This document shows, piece after piece, positions 5,905 to 14,591 of a stretch of DNA of 38,361 bases. Source of the stretch: a virus; IMG/VR virus record IMGVR_UViG_3300027902_000329, positions 1 to 38,361 of that record; one strand, written 5' to 3'. The notes beneath the pieces were generated by a model that was given only the letters and a program-made list of their open reading frames with translations, ran no database searches and had not been told where the DNA came from. Both the position numbers and the translations under genes were made by a program. The number at the start of each line of letters is the position of its first letter. Within the stretch, counting starts at the first letter, position 1.

Positions 5905-6711
5905 TTGCTGGTTTTTGACGGGCAGAACGTGGCGTATAGAGAGTGTTTTAGTAAAGCTGGCCTCTCTCACAACGGCAAGCCAACAGGAGCCATCTTAGGA
6001 TTCCTGAGGCAGCTCAGATCTCTCCTGGAACTGTATCCCGGCGAGGTTGCAATTTGCTGGGATTCCAGGCGATCGCTTCGTAGGGAGTTTCACTCGGAGT
6101 ATAAGGCGAATCGTAGGAACGGCGGAGAAGTTCCTGACCAGATCAAAGACGTATTCACTCAGATCGAAAACCTCCGTGATCACATCCTGCCTCGCATCGG
6201 CTACAGAAATAATTTCCTTCAGGATGGCTACGAAGCAGATGACTTAGTGGCGGTCCTATGCCAGAGGCAGATAGACACCTATAGAGTCATCATTTCCTCT
6301 GATAACGACCTGTTCCAGTGCTTGGGCCCGTCCGTCTTTATGCATAATGTTTCAACCAAGAAGAAATACACCTACAAAGATTTCCAGGAAGAATACGGAA
6401 TAACCCCCAGGCAATGGCCGGATGTTAAAGCCATAGCAGGGGACGCAGGGGATAATGTCATAGGTGTGTCTGGAGTCGGGCCTAAGACGGCTGTCAAGTA
6501 CCTGAGCCCGCCTGACGCTAAAGGAAAAGGAGTATCGGATAAAGTATCGCGGAAGATCTTGGAACACCGCGAAATCATCGTTAGGAACACTCGCCTTGTC
6601 AAGTTGCCCTGGCCAGGTTGTGCACCCGGAGAGATGAAGAAGTCGCAGTTCAACGAACGGGAATACATCCGGGTCTGTCACGAGTATGGACTCAATAGTT
6701 TGCTTAGATGA
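5905..6711 (+). CDS. 5'-3' exonuclease (FEN / PolI N-terminal type)
   Basis: A 268-residue protein with a TTG start behind AAGGAGAG. It has the FEN family residues in order: FDGQN at 4-8, the arch region (DSRRSLRREFHSEYKANR), the metal-binding GYEADDLVAVL, SSDNDLFQCL, and the helix-hairpin-helix GDAGDNVIGVSGVGPKTA. Length fits a stand-alone exonuclease such as T5 D15 or T4 RNase H. It probably trims 5' flaps or degrades DNA during replication or recombination. The end overlaps the large terminase start by 4 nt. Confidence 0.93.
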   Translation: MLVFDGQNVAYRECFSKAGLSHNGKPTGAILGFLRQLRSLLELYPGEVAICWDSRRSLRREFHSEYKANRRNGGEVPDQIKDVFTQIENLRDHILPRIGYRNNFLQDGYEADDLVAVLCQRQIDTYRVIISSDNDLFQCLGPSVFMHNVSTKKKYTYKDFQEEYGITPRQWPDVKAIAGDAGDNVIGVSGVGPKTAVKYLSPPDAKGKGVSDKVSRKILEHREIIVRNTRLVKLPWPGCAPGEMKKSQFNEREYIRVCHEYGLNSLLR

Positions 6712-8240
6712 CGCCTGATAAACAACTTCGTGCAGTAGAGGCTGTACAATATCCCACCTCGATAATCCGTGAGTTATGCAACCGGGAATTCTATTTCTTC
6801 CTCCAACATTTCTGGCCAGCCATCTGCCATGATGAGTTCCGTCCCAACTGGCACATCGAATATCTCTGTAATGTTCTCCAAAAGAAAGCCGAACGAGTAG
6901 CGGCTCGCCTGCCTAACGACTTCGATCTGGTGATTAACGTACCACCGGGTACTACGAAGACGATGACTTGTAACGTAATGTTTCCCGTCTGGTGTTGGAC
7001 GAAGTGGTACTGGATGCGCTTCCTGACATTTGGTTATAATCAGGAACTTTCCTTAGAAGCAGCAGACAACTCTAGAAACCTGCTTGTCTCTCAGATGTTC
7101 AGAGAAACCTATCCTGAATTGGTAATGAAACGAGGTAAGGAAGGGGTAACAAATTTCAGGATCGTCAAAGTTGAAGAAGACGGCACTATCAGATTAGGCG
7201 GCGGCCGGTTTAGTTCTTCTATATCAGGCACAGGTACTGGTTTTCATGGTGACATCATTATCATTGACGATCCACTGAATCCGAAACAGGCCGCCAGTAC
7301 GGTGGAATTGAAGAACAGTATTGACTGGCTTGACCAGACTCTTCCTACACGTAAGACAAACAAAGAAGTCACACCTACGATCCTGATCATGCAGCGGCTA
7401 CATGAAGGAGATCCGTCTGGTCACTTACTAGCGAAGAAGAAAACCAAAGTCAAACATATCTGCCTACCTGGTGAAATCAATACCTCTCAGTATGCTGATA
7501 AGGTGAGGCCAATAGAACTTGTAAAGAATTATGTAGACGGCTTGCTAGATCCTATTCGACTTCCCCAATCCGTCCTATCCGGAATGGAGGAGAGCTTAGG
7601 TCAGTATGGCTACGCGGCTCAGTTTGGTCAATCACCCACTCCCCCCGCAGGTGGTATGTTTAAGATTGACAGATTTGTCATGATAGAGTCAATGGTACCG
7701 CTTGTTAACGTGGTGCAAACAATTCGATCGTGGGATAAGGCTGGGACAGATGTAACAAAGGGTCAAGGAGAAAAAGGGAAGAACAAAGAGCCAGCCTACA
7801 CCGTTGGTACAAAGATACACAAACTGGCTAATGGCAAGTATCTGATATCGGATGTGATCAGAGGCAGATGGTCAGCAGAGGTTAGAGAACAAATCATCAG
7901 ATCAACTGCTGAGGCAGACGGCTCCAGCGTAGAGATTGTGCACGAGCAAGAACCAGGATCGGGAGGTAAGGATAGCGCAGAGGCCACCACTCGTAATCTG
8001 GCTGGTTTCTCTGTTAGGGCAGAAAGGCCCATTGGGAATAAGATAGCCAGGGCAGATACTTTGAGTGTACAGGTAAACTCTGGTAATGTCCTGTTACTGA
8101 AAGGACCTTGGAACTATGAATTCATTGAAGAATTCAGATATTTCCCGTTCAGCAAATTCATGGACCAAGTAGACTCTGCCTCGATGGGGTTTACTAAGTT
8201 GGCACAGAAGAAACAAGTATTGGTACTTGGGAGAACCTAA
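6708..8240 (+). CDS. terL: Terminase large subunit
   Basis: A 510-residue packaging motor and nuclease. The N-terminal ATPase has a Walker A-like NVPPGTTKT (77-85) and a Walker B IIIIDDP (183-189). The C-terminal nuclease half has RSWDKAGT (D343 a likely metal ligand) and later acidic residues, and the overall plan is that of large terminases with an RNase H-like nuclease. Its small partner is encoded 3.7 kb upstream. Confidence 0.95.
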   Translation: MTPDKQLRAVEAVQYPTSIIRELCNREFYFFLQHFWPAICHDEFRPNWHIEYLCNVLQKKAERVAARLPNDFDLVINVPPGTTKTMTCNVMFPVWCWTKWYWMRFLTFGYNQELSLEAADNSRNLLVSQMFRETYPELVMKRGKEGVTNFRIVKVEEDGTIRLGGGRFSSSISGTGTGFHGDIIIIDDPLNPKQAASTVELKNSIDWLDQTLPTRKTNKEVTPTILIMQRLHEGDPSGHLLAKKKTKVKHICLPGEINTSQYADKVRPIELVKNYVDGLLDPIRLPQSVLSGMEESLGQYGYAAQFGQSPTPPAGGMFKIDRFVMIESMVPLVNVVQTIRSWDKAGTDVTKGQGEKGKNKEPAYTVGTKIHKLANGKYLISDVIRGRWSAEVREQIIRSTAEADGSSVEIVHEQEPGSGGKDSAEATTRNLAGFSVRAERPIGNKIARADTLSVQVNSGNVLLLKGPWNYEFIEEFRYFPFSKFMDQVDSASMGFTKLAQKKQVLVLGRT

Positions 8241-8432
8241 ATGGATAAGCCACAGAGTTGTGATTCTTGCCAATTCCTTTCCATGTGTAAAGTCGCAGAT
8301 GGATTTGTAAAGGCCGTAACTGATACTCCGATGGATGATACCGAGTTTGGCAAGATGATGTTCGAACTGGTAGGCGGCTGGTGCCCTTACTGGATCCCAG
8401 ACGGTGCTGTTATGACTCATGGGAATGCTTGA
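8241..8432 (+). CDS. Small Cys-containing protein
   Basis: A 63-residue protein whose ATG directly follows the large terminase stop. Cys residues at the start (SCDSCQFLSMC) and one near the end (WCPYW) could bind zinc or an iron-sulfur cluster. Unknown function; likely co-translated with the terminase. Confidence 0.55.
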   Translation: MDKPQSCDSCQFLSMCKVADGFVKAVTDTPMDDTEFGKMMFELVGGWCPYWIPDGAVMTHGNA

Positions 8433-8436
8433 TATA

Positions 8437-8473
8437 TTTTATTCTTTGAATTCTCTCCTTTCCATATTATAAT
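8437..8473 (+). promoter_or_regulatory. Phage promoter, copy B
   Basis: TTTTATTCTTTGA at 8437-8449, 18 bases, TATAAT at 8468-8473. Same element and spacing as copies C and D. Transcription should start near 8480, only a few bases before the next ATG, so that gene would have an almost leaderless mRNA. Confidence 0.8.
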
Positions 8474-8483
8474 CAAAAACATA

Positions 8484-8804
8484 ATGCTGTGCCACATCTG
8501 TAAACTTCCGGATAGGTGGGCAGAGTACCAAGTTAATGGCACCATTAGGGCCTGTCCTGAATGCAAAGCCAGGTTTGATAATGAGATCCTTTTAGTTTGT
8601 CAGAGGTGTAACTCTATGGCGTTCATTGTTAAGACACCAAAGAATATCGAACGCCTCCAGTATTTTATTAACGCCACCATCACTCACTTCTGGATGTCTA
8701 ACGTTATCGTACCCATGAATGGTTGTCCTCACTGCGTCACCTTTCATCAGTCCTTACTAGGAGAGCCTAGGAAAGTTGTTAAGGAGAGTTGCTGTCGCGG
8801 GTGA
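8484..8804 (+). CDS. Multi-zinc-ribbon protein
   Basis: A 106-residue protein with four Cys pairs: CHIC, CPEC, CQRC and CPHC, fitting two zinc-ribbon modules. There is no Shine-Dalgarno, and the predicted transcript start lies about four bases before the ATG, so it may be read leaderless. The end overlaps the next gene. It may bind nucleic acid or act as a small adaptor; no family recognised. Confidence 0.6.
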   Translation: MLCHICKLPDRWAEYQVNGTIRACPECKARFDNEILLVCQRCNSMAFIVKTPKNIERLQYFINATITHFWMSNVIVPMNGCPHCVTFHQSLLGEPRKVVKESCCRG

Positions 8805-9603
8805 AGTCAACTTTCATATTATTCCTGTATACGGTGGACAGGGCTCCGGCAATTTCGGTCATAGTGGAAGAGTTGGTGCCGTAGGTGGTAGCGGAGGTGG
8901 AGGCGGGGGTGTTTCTGGTAAAGAATTATCCTCTACAGATTTAGTTGAAAAGGTTTGGCCAGTTGCTAATGAGAGAATGGATCAATACAAAGCGAATCCA
9001 GTAGGCTCACTTTCTGGTCAAGATGTCATTCTGAAATCAATACAAGAAGAACAAGGTTACAATGGTTTGCCAAAAGTAGTAGATAAAGAAACTCTCGATG
9101 GAATGATAAGTCGAGGTGAAGTGTTAGAAATGCACCGCGGTTTTGGGACTTCTGAGCAGGTTGAACAATTTAGAAGCGGAGAATTGTTTACAGGGCAAGG
9201 CGGCTATGGGAATGGAACCTATACTGCTTATGGTGAGAAAGGTTTAGATACAGCAAGATTTTATTCAGGAACTTCTCCGAGAGAAGAAGGAATGTTGCGC
9301 ATGGGGCTGAGATCAGATGCAAAAGTAATAGAATACAAAGACTTGAGAGATATGATTTCTAAAGGAACCGGCTTGAATGAAGAAAATCAAGCAGGAAAGC
9401 TTGGCAAGATAACAAAAGACCTTTATGATATGCATGATACTCCTGGAATTAGTAAAGAAAGTAGATTAGGTGCCGGGATGATTCATACTTCTTTAATGGA
9501 GCCAGGACGAGCTGCTGCTATTCTTGGTTATGATGCCATTCGTTCTACCCAAGATAAGTTTATGGTTATCTTGAACCGAACTAAGTTGGTGGTACAGAAA
9601 TGA
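8776..9603 (+). CDS. Linker-bearing ADP-ribosyltransferase-like effector
   Basis: A 275-residue protein with a TTG start. After VNFHIIPVY comes the GSGNFGH linker (residues 20-40) and a poly-Gly run. The rest resembles an R-S-E-type ADP-ribosyltransferase: MHRGFG (possible NAD-binding Arg), then GYGNGTYTAYGEKGLDTARFYSG, as in ART domains on phage head proteins. It may transfer ADP-ribose to a host protein on entry. It overlaps the next gene as ATGA. The cassette is AT-richer than the structural genes around it. The ART assignment is by motif; the catalytic Glu is not certain. Confidence 0.65.
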   Translation: MLRRVAVAGEVNFHIIPVYGGQGSGNFGHSGRVGAVGGSGGGGGGVSGKELSSTDLVEKVWPVANERMDQYKANPVGSLSGQDVILKSIQEEQGYNGLPKVVDKETLDGMISRGEVLEMHRGFGTSEQVEQFRSGELFTGQGGYGNGTYTAYGEKGLDTARFYSGTSPREEGMLRMGLRSDAKVIEYKDLRDMISKGTGLNEENQAGKLGKITKDLYDMHDTPGISKESRLGAGMIHTSLMEPGRAAAILGYDAIRSTQDKFMVILNRTKLVVQK

Positions 9604-12218
9604 ATGCCACTTGGAGCAAGAGAATAGCTAAGATTGTAAACACAGAATATTTCTCTTCTCTTCCTGTGTTAAAACAACTTTCATTTAGAGAGAAAGCGCA
9701 GAGCGTTGATGGATTAGGCGAGCTATCTCAAGAGTACAAAGATATTGTTTCCAAATCTAAAGTAGGCCCTGCTGTTCACTTCCACACCATTCTCCTCCAA
9801 GGAGGAGAAGGCAGTGGGAATTTTGGTCATGCTGGCATCCCGGGTCAAGTAGGAGGGTCTTCGAAGAGCGGAGGAGAAATTGATCCTTATGGACAAGCTA
9901 AGGAAGCTCTTGCTGGTTGGAACAAATCTACAATAATAATTGCGGGGGAAGAATGTTCTTACTATAGTAATCCCGATTTTAAATCTGATGGTGGCAAGTA
10001 TGATTTATTTCATGATATGGGTAAGGAGAATCTATCCAGTGTTTTGAAAGAAGGACTCGATGCTGATAAATCAAGACGTGGAGGATTATGGTTTGTCGAC
10101 AAAGGAATGATGAAGAAATTTGATAGTAATCCTGGTACAGGAACAGACTTGGGAATTCATGTAAGAATAGACAAATCTAATTATGATATTCAAAAATCTG
10201 AGCAGGGTGTTGAAGTTTATAACAATATTCCTTCAAGTAGTATCAAAGGTGTTATTTTATATGATGGAAGTCGTTCTCCCACGACCCAGAAAGAAGTCCA
10301 TTTCCATATTATTCCGGTTGTTTATGGTGGCTCTGGCAGTGGCAACTTCGGACATGCAGGAACTCCAGGACGCCTTGGCGGATCTGGTCCCGGAGGGAGT
10401 TCCCAGGAAGAGATGATTAAGTCTCTTGCCCAGAAGACTCAGGAAAAGTTTGGAATAGAAGTAGAGTATGGGGTTAGTGCTTCAGTGAAAGATGAACCTG
10501 GAATTGTAGGCAAAGTTGCAATTATCGACCAAGAAGTTAACAGATTATTTACTGAATTCCCAGAGATAGCAGAGATGTATAAGGAGATGGAAGCCCCTCT
10601 TTCTGTCAATCTAGATAAATTAGATAAAGGGACATATGGTGTCTGTTATAATGGCATCGGTTTTAGGGTTGATCCTACTCAAACTACCGCTACGGAAGAA
10701 GGAAGATGGAACACAGGCGGTTATCATGGTGGCGGTTATGGTGGCGATAGGCCGATTTCATATGTTTTTAGGCATGAATTCGCACATGATATTGAGGGTT
10801 TAGGATACAAAGCCTCTGATTGGGAGCTTAGTGGGCCCAGGATGGACAGGCTTATGGGTCTACAAGACAGAATAGATAGATCTTATGACAAAACCAAAGA
10901 TATTTCTGGCAAGGGGACAAGGTACGCTGCCTCGAACTCCTCTGAGATGTTTGCTGAATCGTTTGCAATTTATACATCACCTCGATATGGATCTGCTGGC
11001 AGATTGCCTAGTTCTATTGAAAAGACGGTAACTGGTTTAATAGATCCCAGTGGTAAGAAGGTGATTACTCATTCTGAGGTTCATCTTCATATTATTCGTA
11101 CTATGGGTGGTCAGGGAAGTGGGAATTTTGGCCATTCAGGCATTCCTGGTCAGGTGGGGGGTAGTGGTGGTGGAGGGAATACTACCGTTCCAGAAAGTTT
11201 AAAGAAAGAACTTCTTGCTGGAACCGAAGCAGATAGCAGAGAACATGCAGTTATTATTGATTCTGCTGGCAAAATAAGTACTCAAATATCTGGTTCAGAG
11301 GGTTCGACAGATTTCGGCTTTCATACTGATCTAGATAAAGCCGGTGCTGATTTACATATTGTTCATACTCATCCTCTTAACGAGACGCTGAGTAATAGAG
11401 ATATTGAGGTCTTGCAAAATAAAGGTGTTGGATCTGTCTCTGCAATTTTACCGAATGGTTCTGTTCATACAGCTACTGCTATGACACAAGATAGACAAGA
11501 AATTTACCGTCGGACAAATGAATTGTTTCTGAAATCCAAAACAGAGATCATAGATAAGCAGATTGAAGGCAAGATTTCTACAAAAAAAGAATATGATGCA
11601 TTATTAGTAAAGGCGCAAGAAACCAATCTTCGTCAGCTCGATAAAGAAAATCTGATACGATATACTGTTACTTCTTCCCCCACCACCCAGAAAGAAATCA
11701 ACTTCCATATAATCACAACTCAACAGTCCTCCTTACAAGACAACTTCAATCCGAACCACGATGACTGGGGCGGGTTTGCATCTGGGAGTGGTGGAGGAGG
11801 TACAACTACGGATCAACAGAAATTTGATAGTGCACAAAATTTCAATAAGGATTTTTCTAAGCGCGAGGATTTAGATGCGCAAGTGACTAACGAAGAGGTA
11901 CACAATGTTTTTGCAGATAAAGTGGTTTCCTCTATTCATGGAAATGTTTTAGAAAAAGGGAAGGCAATTGGTGAATTTGGATTTGATCTGAAAGTTGAAG
12001 GGGGAAAATTGTCTGCTGTTATGCAGCATTTATATAAAAACGAACATGTTGAATCAACTAAAGGGCTCATGTCCAAGATGTTAAATGATTACTTGACAGG
12101 AATAAAGTTACTTGGAGTTGAGAAGGTTGTGGTGGTGGGTGCAACTAAATTTTGGGATAAAATAACACCCAAACATCCAGAATTTAATTGGGTCGGAACA
12201 CAAGGAACAAAGCCATGA
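9600..12218 (+). CDS. Multi-cassette effector polyprotein (ART-like, zinc peptidase, JAMM, possible acyltransferase)
   Basis: An 872-residue protein made of linker-separated domains. Residues 1-60 are unknown. Linker (68-88). An ART-like domain (about 94-225: LFHDMGKENLSSVLKEGLDA). Linker (243-263). A zinc peptidase (about 270-480) with HEFAH at 392-396 and FAESF at 451-455, like the anthrax lethal factor catalytic domain. Linker (503-523). A JAMM/JAB domain with E548, H589-T-H591, S598 and D601, a deubiquitinase-type zinc site. A degenerate linker (714-734, DNFNPNHDDWGG). A last domain (740-872) faintly like a GNAT acyltransferase. Cassettes end in SPTTQ-type tails. Coupled to the portal gene by ATGA. 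Probably virion-associated, but this is inference. Confidence 0.6.
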   Translation: MNATWSKRIAKIVNTEYFSSLPVLKQLSFREKAQSVDGLGELSQEYKDIVSKSKVGPAVHFHTILLQGGEGSGNFGHAGIPGQVGGSSKSGGEIDPYGQAKEALAGWNKSTIIIAGEECSYYSNPDFKSDGGKYDLFHDMGKENLSSVLKEGLDADKSRRGGLWFVDKGMMKKFDSNPGTGTDLGIHVRIDKSNYDIQKSEQGVEVYNNIPSSSIKGVILYDGSRSPTTQKEVHFHIIPVVYGGSGSGNFGHAGTPGRLGGSGPGGSSQEEMIKSLAQKTQEKFGIEVEYGVSASVKDEPGIVGKVAIIDQEVNRLFTEFPEIAEMYKEMEAPLSVNLDKLDKGTYGVCYNGIGFRVDPTQTTATEEGRWNTGGYHGGGYGGDRPISYVFRHEFAHDIEGLGYKASDWELSGPRMDRLMGLQDRIDRSYDKTKDISGKGTRYAASNSSEMFAESFAIYTSPRYGSAGRLPSSIEKTVTGLIDPSGKKVITHSEVHLHIIRTMGGQGSGNFGHSGIPGQVGGSGGGGNTTVPESLKKELLAGTEADSREHAVIIDSAGKISTQISGSEGSTDFGFHTDLDKAGADLHIVHTHPLNETLSNRDIEVLQNKGVGSVSAILPNGSVHTATAMTQDRQEIYRRTNELFLKSKTEIIDKQIEGKISTKKEYDALLVKAQETNLRQLDKENLIRYTVTSSPTTQKEINFHIITTQQSSLQDNFNPNHDDWGGFASGSGGGGTTTDQQKFDSAQNFNKDFSKREDLDAQVTNEEVHNVFADKVVSSIHGNVLEKGKAIGEFGFDLKVEGGKLSAVMQHLYKNEHVESTKGLMSKMLNDYLTGIKLLGVEKVVVVGATKFWDKITPKHPEFNWVGTQGTKP

Positions 12219-14290
12219 CGACTAAAGCAAAGGTCACTCCGATAAACAGAGATTTCAGTGCCATCCAGGTGATGAGTACCATACTCTCCCGGGCTGTTCT
12301 TATGGGCCAATTAGGTATGTCCTATGATGGCGATCGAGATATGTACAACGCCCTCGGCTATCCCAAGGACATCACCTACTATCAATATCTCGCTGCATAC
12401 ACCCGGCAGGATATGGCGAGGGCGGTAATAGATCGTCCAGTTACAGCTACCTGGCAAGGAGGATTTAAAGTATTAGAATCTGATGATAAAGAAGAGACTC
12501 CTTTGGAAAAGGCCTGGGAGGAACTCAGTAAGAGATTAAAAATCCAAGCCAGGTTAATGCAATTAGACCGTTTGACGGGGCTTGGTTCTTACGGTGTGTT
12601 ACTTCTTGGCTTGTCAGATTGTAAAGATGTGAGTGATTTCTCTAAACCAGTTCAAGGTGTTAAACATGATCTTCTCTATCTGAAACCCTTTGGAGGAATG
12701 GTGCTTCAAGGAAGTGCTCAGATAAATTCTTATGTAACCGATCCAACTGATGAGCGTTATGGTAAACCACTCACATATCGGATTATGGTCAACAACTTGA
12801 GTATCGGAGTAAGTGAACTTCTTCAAGTGCACTATTCCAGAGTCATTCATGTAACAGACGGTCTCCTTGAATCCGAGATCGAGGGGATGCCTCGTCTCAT
12901 GTGCGTATGGAACCGGCTGATGGACTTGGAGAAAGTTATCGGTGGTTCTGGAGAAATGTTTTGGCGTGGTGCTCGACCTGGATATTCAGGAACAATAGAT
13001 AAGGAGTTTCAAGCAACTCCTGACGATTTAAGTGCGTTGGAAGATCAGATTAAGGAATATGAAAACAGCCTGCGGCGTTTTCTGGTTACTAAGGGAGTCG
13101 ATATTAAAGCATTGGGTTCACCAATGCACAGTCCGCAAGAGAATGTTGCTGTTTGCATTCAGATGATTTCTGCTGTCACCGGTATTCCCCAACGTATCCT
13201 GTCTGGTAGTGAACGAGGCCAGCTCGCATCAACTCAGGATCGAGATAACTGGTTTGATTTTGTTGACGGTCGTCGTCAGGAACTTGCCGAACCGGTTATT
13301 ATCAGACCATTTATTGACAGGCTTATTGAGCTTCAAATTTTGCCACCACCAGTTAAAGAGTATGCCATCCAGTGGCAGGATCTTCGGACTCCATCTGATA
13401 AAGATAAAGCGGATGTGGGAGCTACCAGATCGACGGCCATTAAGAACTATGCGTCGACACCAGGCGCCGAACTCGTGGTGCCCAAGAAATCGTTCTACCA
13501 AATCTGCCTCGGTCTGGATGATGATGAAGTCTCCTTGATCGAGGAAGAGCTTCAGGCTGCGTTGGGTTCTGAGACCAACGCCCCAGAAATGCAACCAGGA
13601 GGCGGTGAGGTTGTGCCTCCTGAGGTTCCTGCTGCAGTGCCGGGAGATAAAGGAGGAGAGGCACCCGCAAACCCTAAGCAGGTGACCACACAAGGTGGTC
13701 CTGGCTCAGGTAATTTCGGTCATAGTGGTGTTCCTGGCCAATGGGGTGGCAGCGGCAAAGGAGGTGGAAGTAAAGGGAATAGCAAAATTGAAGAGAAAAC
13801 CCCATCGAAAGAAATAACCTGGAAACCGTCAATGTCATTGGCTGAAGCTAAAGAATGGGCAAAAAATAGCGACTTTAAAGATCCATTGTTTCATGGGACT
13901 ACTGCGGGTGGAGTAGAAGGAATATCAAACAAAGGATTTGATGAAGCGACGCAGGTAAGTGCTTCTGGTGGAGCCATGTATGGAAATGGTTTCTATTTTA
14001 CATCTAATAAAGATTTTGCTACTCGATATGCAAAAGAAGGGACACAACCTCTTAGAATAATGGTTAACTGTGAAAAGGTTTGCAATTTTCCGGAATTTAC
14101 AAAATTAATGAATACACCTGAAAGTAAAATAAAAATGGAAGAAGCGTGGAAAGATCCGTTGAATAAGTATGGGAAAATAGTGACAGAAATTGTTAGAGGA
14201 GCTGGATATGACGCTCTTAATTTGAAATATGATCATGGACATCATGAGTTTATTGTTTATGACAAAACAAAAATAACGGTGATAAAATGA
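12215..14290 (+). CDS. Portal protein (DUF1073 type) with C-terminal ADP-ribosyltransferase
   Basis: A 691-residue protein. The ATG at 12215 overlaps the previous stop as ATGA and has AGGA upstream. Residues 1 to about 450 match the DUF1073 portal family (YYQYLAAYTRQDMARAVIDRP; VHYSRVIHVTDG; GIPQRILSGSERGQLASTQD). This ring forms the DNA gate of the capsid. A Pro/Glu-rich stretch leads to the GSGNFGH linker at 13694-13756. A typical ART fold of the H-Y type follows: LFHGTTAGGVEGI, then AMYGNGFYFTSNKDFATRYA, and HHEFIVYD near the end. Portal rings carry about 12 copies, so each virion would hold about 12 such domains. Confidence 0.85.
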   Translation: MTTKAKVTPINRDFSAIQVMSTILSRAVLMGQLGMSYDGDRDMYNALGYPKDITYYQYLAAYTRQDMARAVIDRPVTATWQGGFKVLESDDKEETPLEKAWEELSKRLKIQARLMQLDRLTGLGSYGVLLLGLSDCKDVSDFSKPVQGVKHDLLYLKPFGGMVLQGSAQINSYVTDPTDERYGKPLTYRIMVNNLSIGVSELLQVHYSRVIHVTDGLLESEIEGMPRLMCVWNRLMDLEKVIGGSGEMFWRGARPGYSGTIDKEFQATPDDLSALEDQIKEYENSLRRFLVTKGVDIKALGSPMHSPQENVAVCIQMISAVTGIPQRILSGSERGQLASTQDRDNWFDFVDGRRQELAEPVIIRPFIDRLIELQILPPPVKEYAIQWQDLRTPSDKDKADVGATRSTAIKNYASTPGAELVVPKKSFYQICLGLDDDEVSLIEEELQAALGSETNAPEMQPGGGEVVPPEVPAAVPGDKGGEAPANPKQVTTQGGPGSGNFGHSGVPGQWGGSGKGGGSKGNSKIEEKTPSKEITWKPSMSLAEAKEWAKNSDFKDPLFHGTTAGGVEGISNKGFDEATQVSASGGAMYGNGFYFTSNKDFATRYAKEGTQPLRIMVNCEKVCNFPEFTKLMNTPESKIKMEEAWKDPLNKYGKIVTEIVRGAGYDALNLKYDHGHHEFIVYDKTKITVIK
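13694..13756 (+). repeat. Linker repeat in the portal gene
   Basis: Encodes GGPGSGNFGHSGVPG followed by QWGGSG. This is the boundary between the portal fold and its C-terminal ART domain, and one of ten linker copies between 8.8 and 20.6 kb. Confidence 0.9.
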
Positions 14291-14475
14291 GCGAAACTAA
14301 AGTCTGTTGGATGTGTGCACATTATGATGTTAAAAGTTTTATAGGTTGTAAAGCCTTTCCTGGTGGAATACCACACCAGTTTGCTTCACGGGAGGCCATA
14401 CATGACAAAGTGGTTGAAGGACAGGTGGGTAATTTCGTTTGGGAAAGGAACCCTTCTCTCCCCGCAGGCAAATAA
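14287..14475 (+). CDS. Small Cys protein, paralogue of the 18718 gene's C-terminal part
   Basis: A 62-residue protein, ATGA-coupled to the portal gene. It has CWMCAHYD, then CKAFPGGIPHQF, and ends GNFVWERNPS. The same order (C..C.H, C.AFP.GI, H, I.YE) occurs at the C-terminal end of the 18718-19218 protein. This small Cys family is common in phage head operons; it may bind zinc. Function unknown. Confidence 0.6.
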   Translation: MSETKVCWMCAHYDVKSFIGCKAFPGGIPHQFASREAIHDKVVEGQVGNFVWERNPSLPAGK

Positions 14476-14591
14476 ATGGGCTCTTCCTACTCATTAAACA
14501 CCTCCGTCTGCTGCCTGAGCCCACGGCTGCAAAGAGTTTCTTATAAGGCGTATACCTTTTAAGGGGTCATCGGAAAAGGAGTAGTTTTAGA
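14476..14591 (+). promoter_or_regulatory. Structured leader, copy X
   Basis: Noncoding gap with TGGGCTC (14477-14483) able to pair with GAGCCCA (14517-14523), and an alternative CCGT/ACGG pair (14504-14507 with 14523-14526). The block CTGAGCCCACGGCTGC (14515-14530) recurs with one change at 34237-34252, in another gene gap. The two gaps also share CATTAAA upstream. It probably marks a shared RNA control or processing element. Confidence 0.4.
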
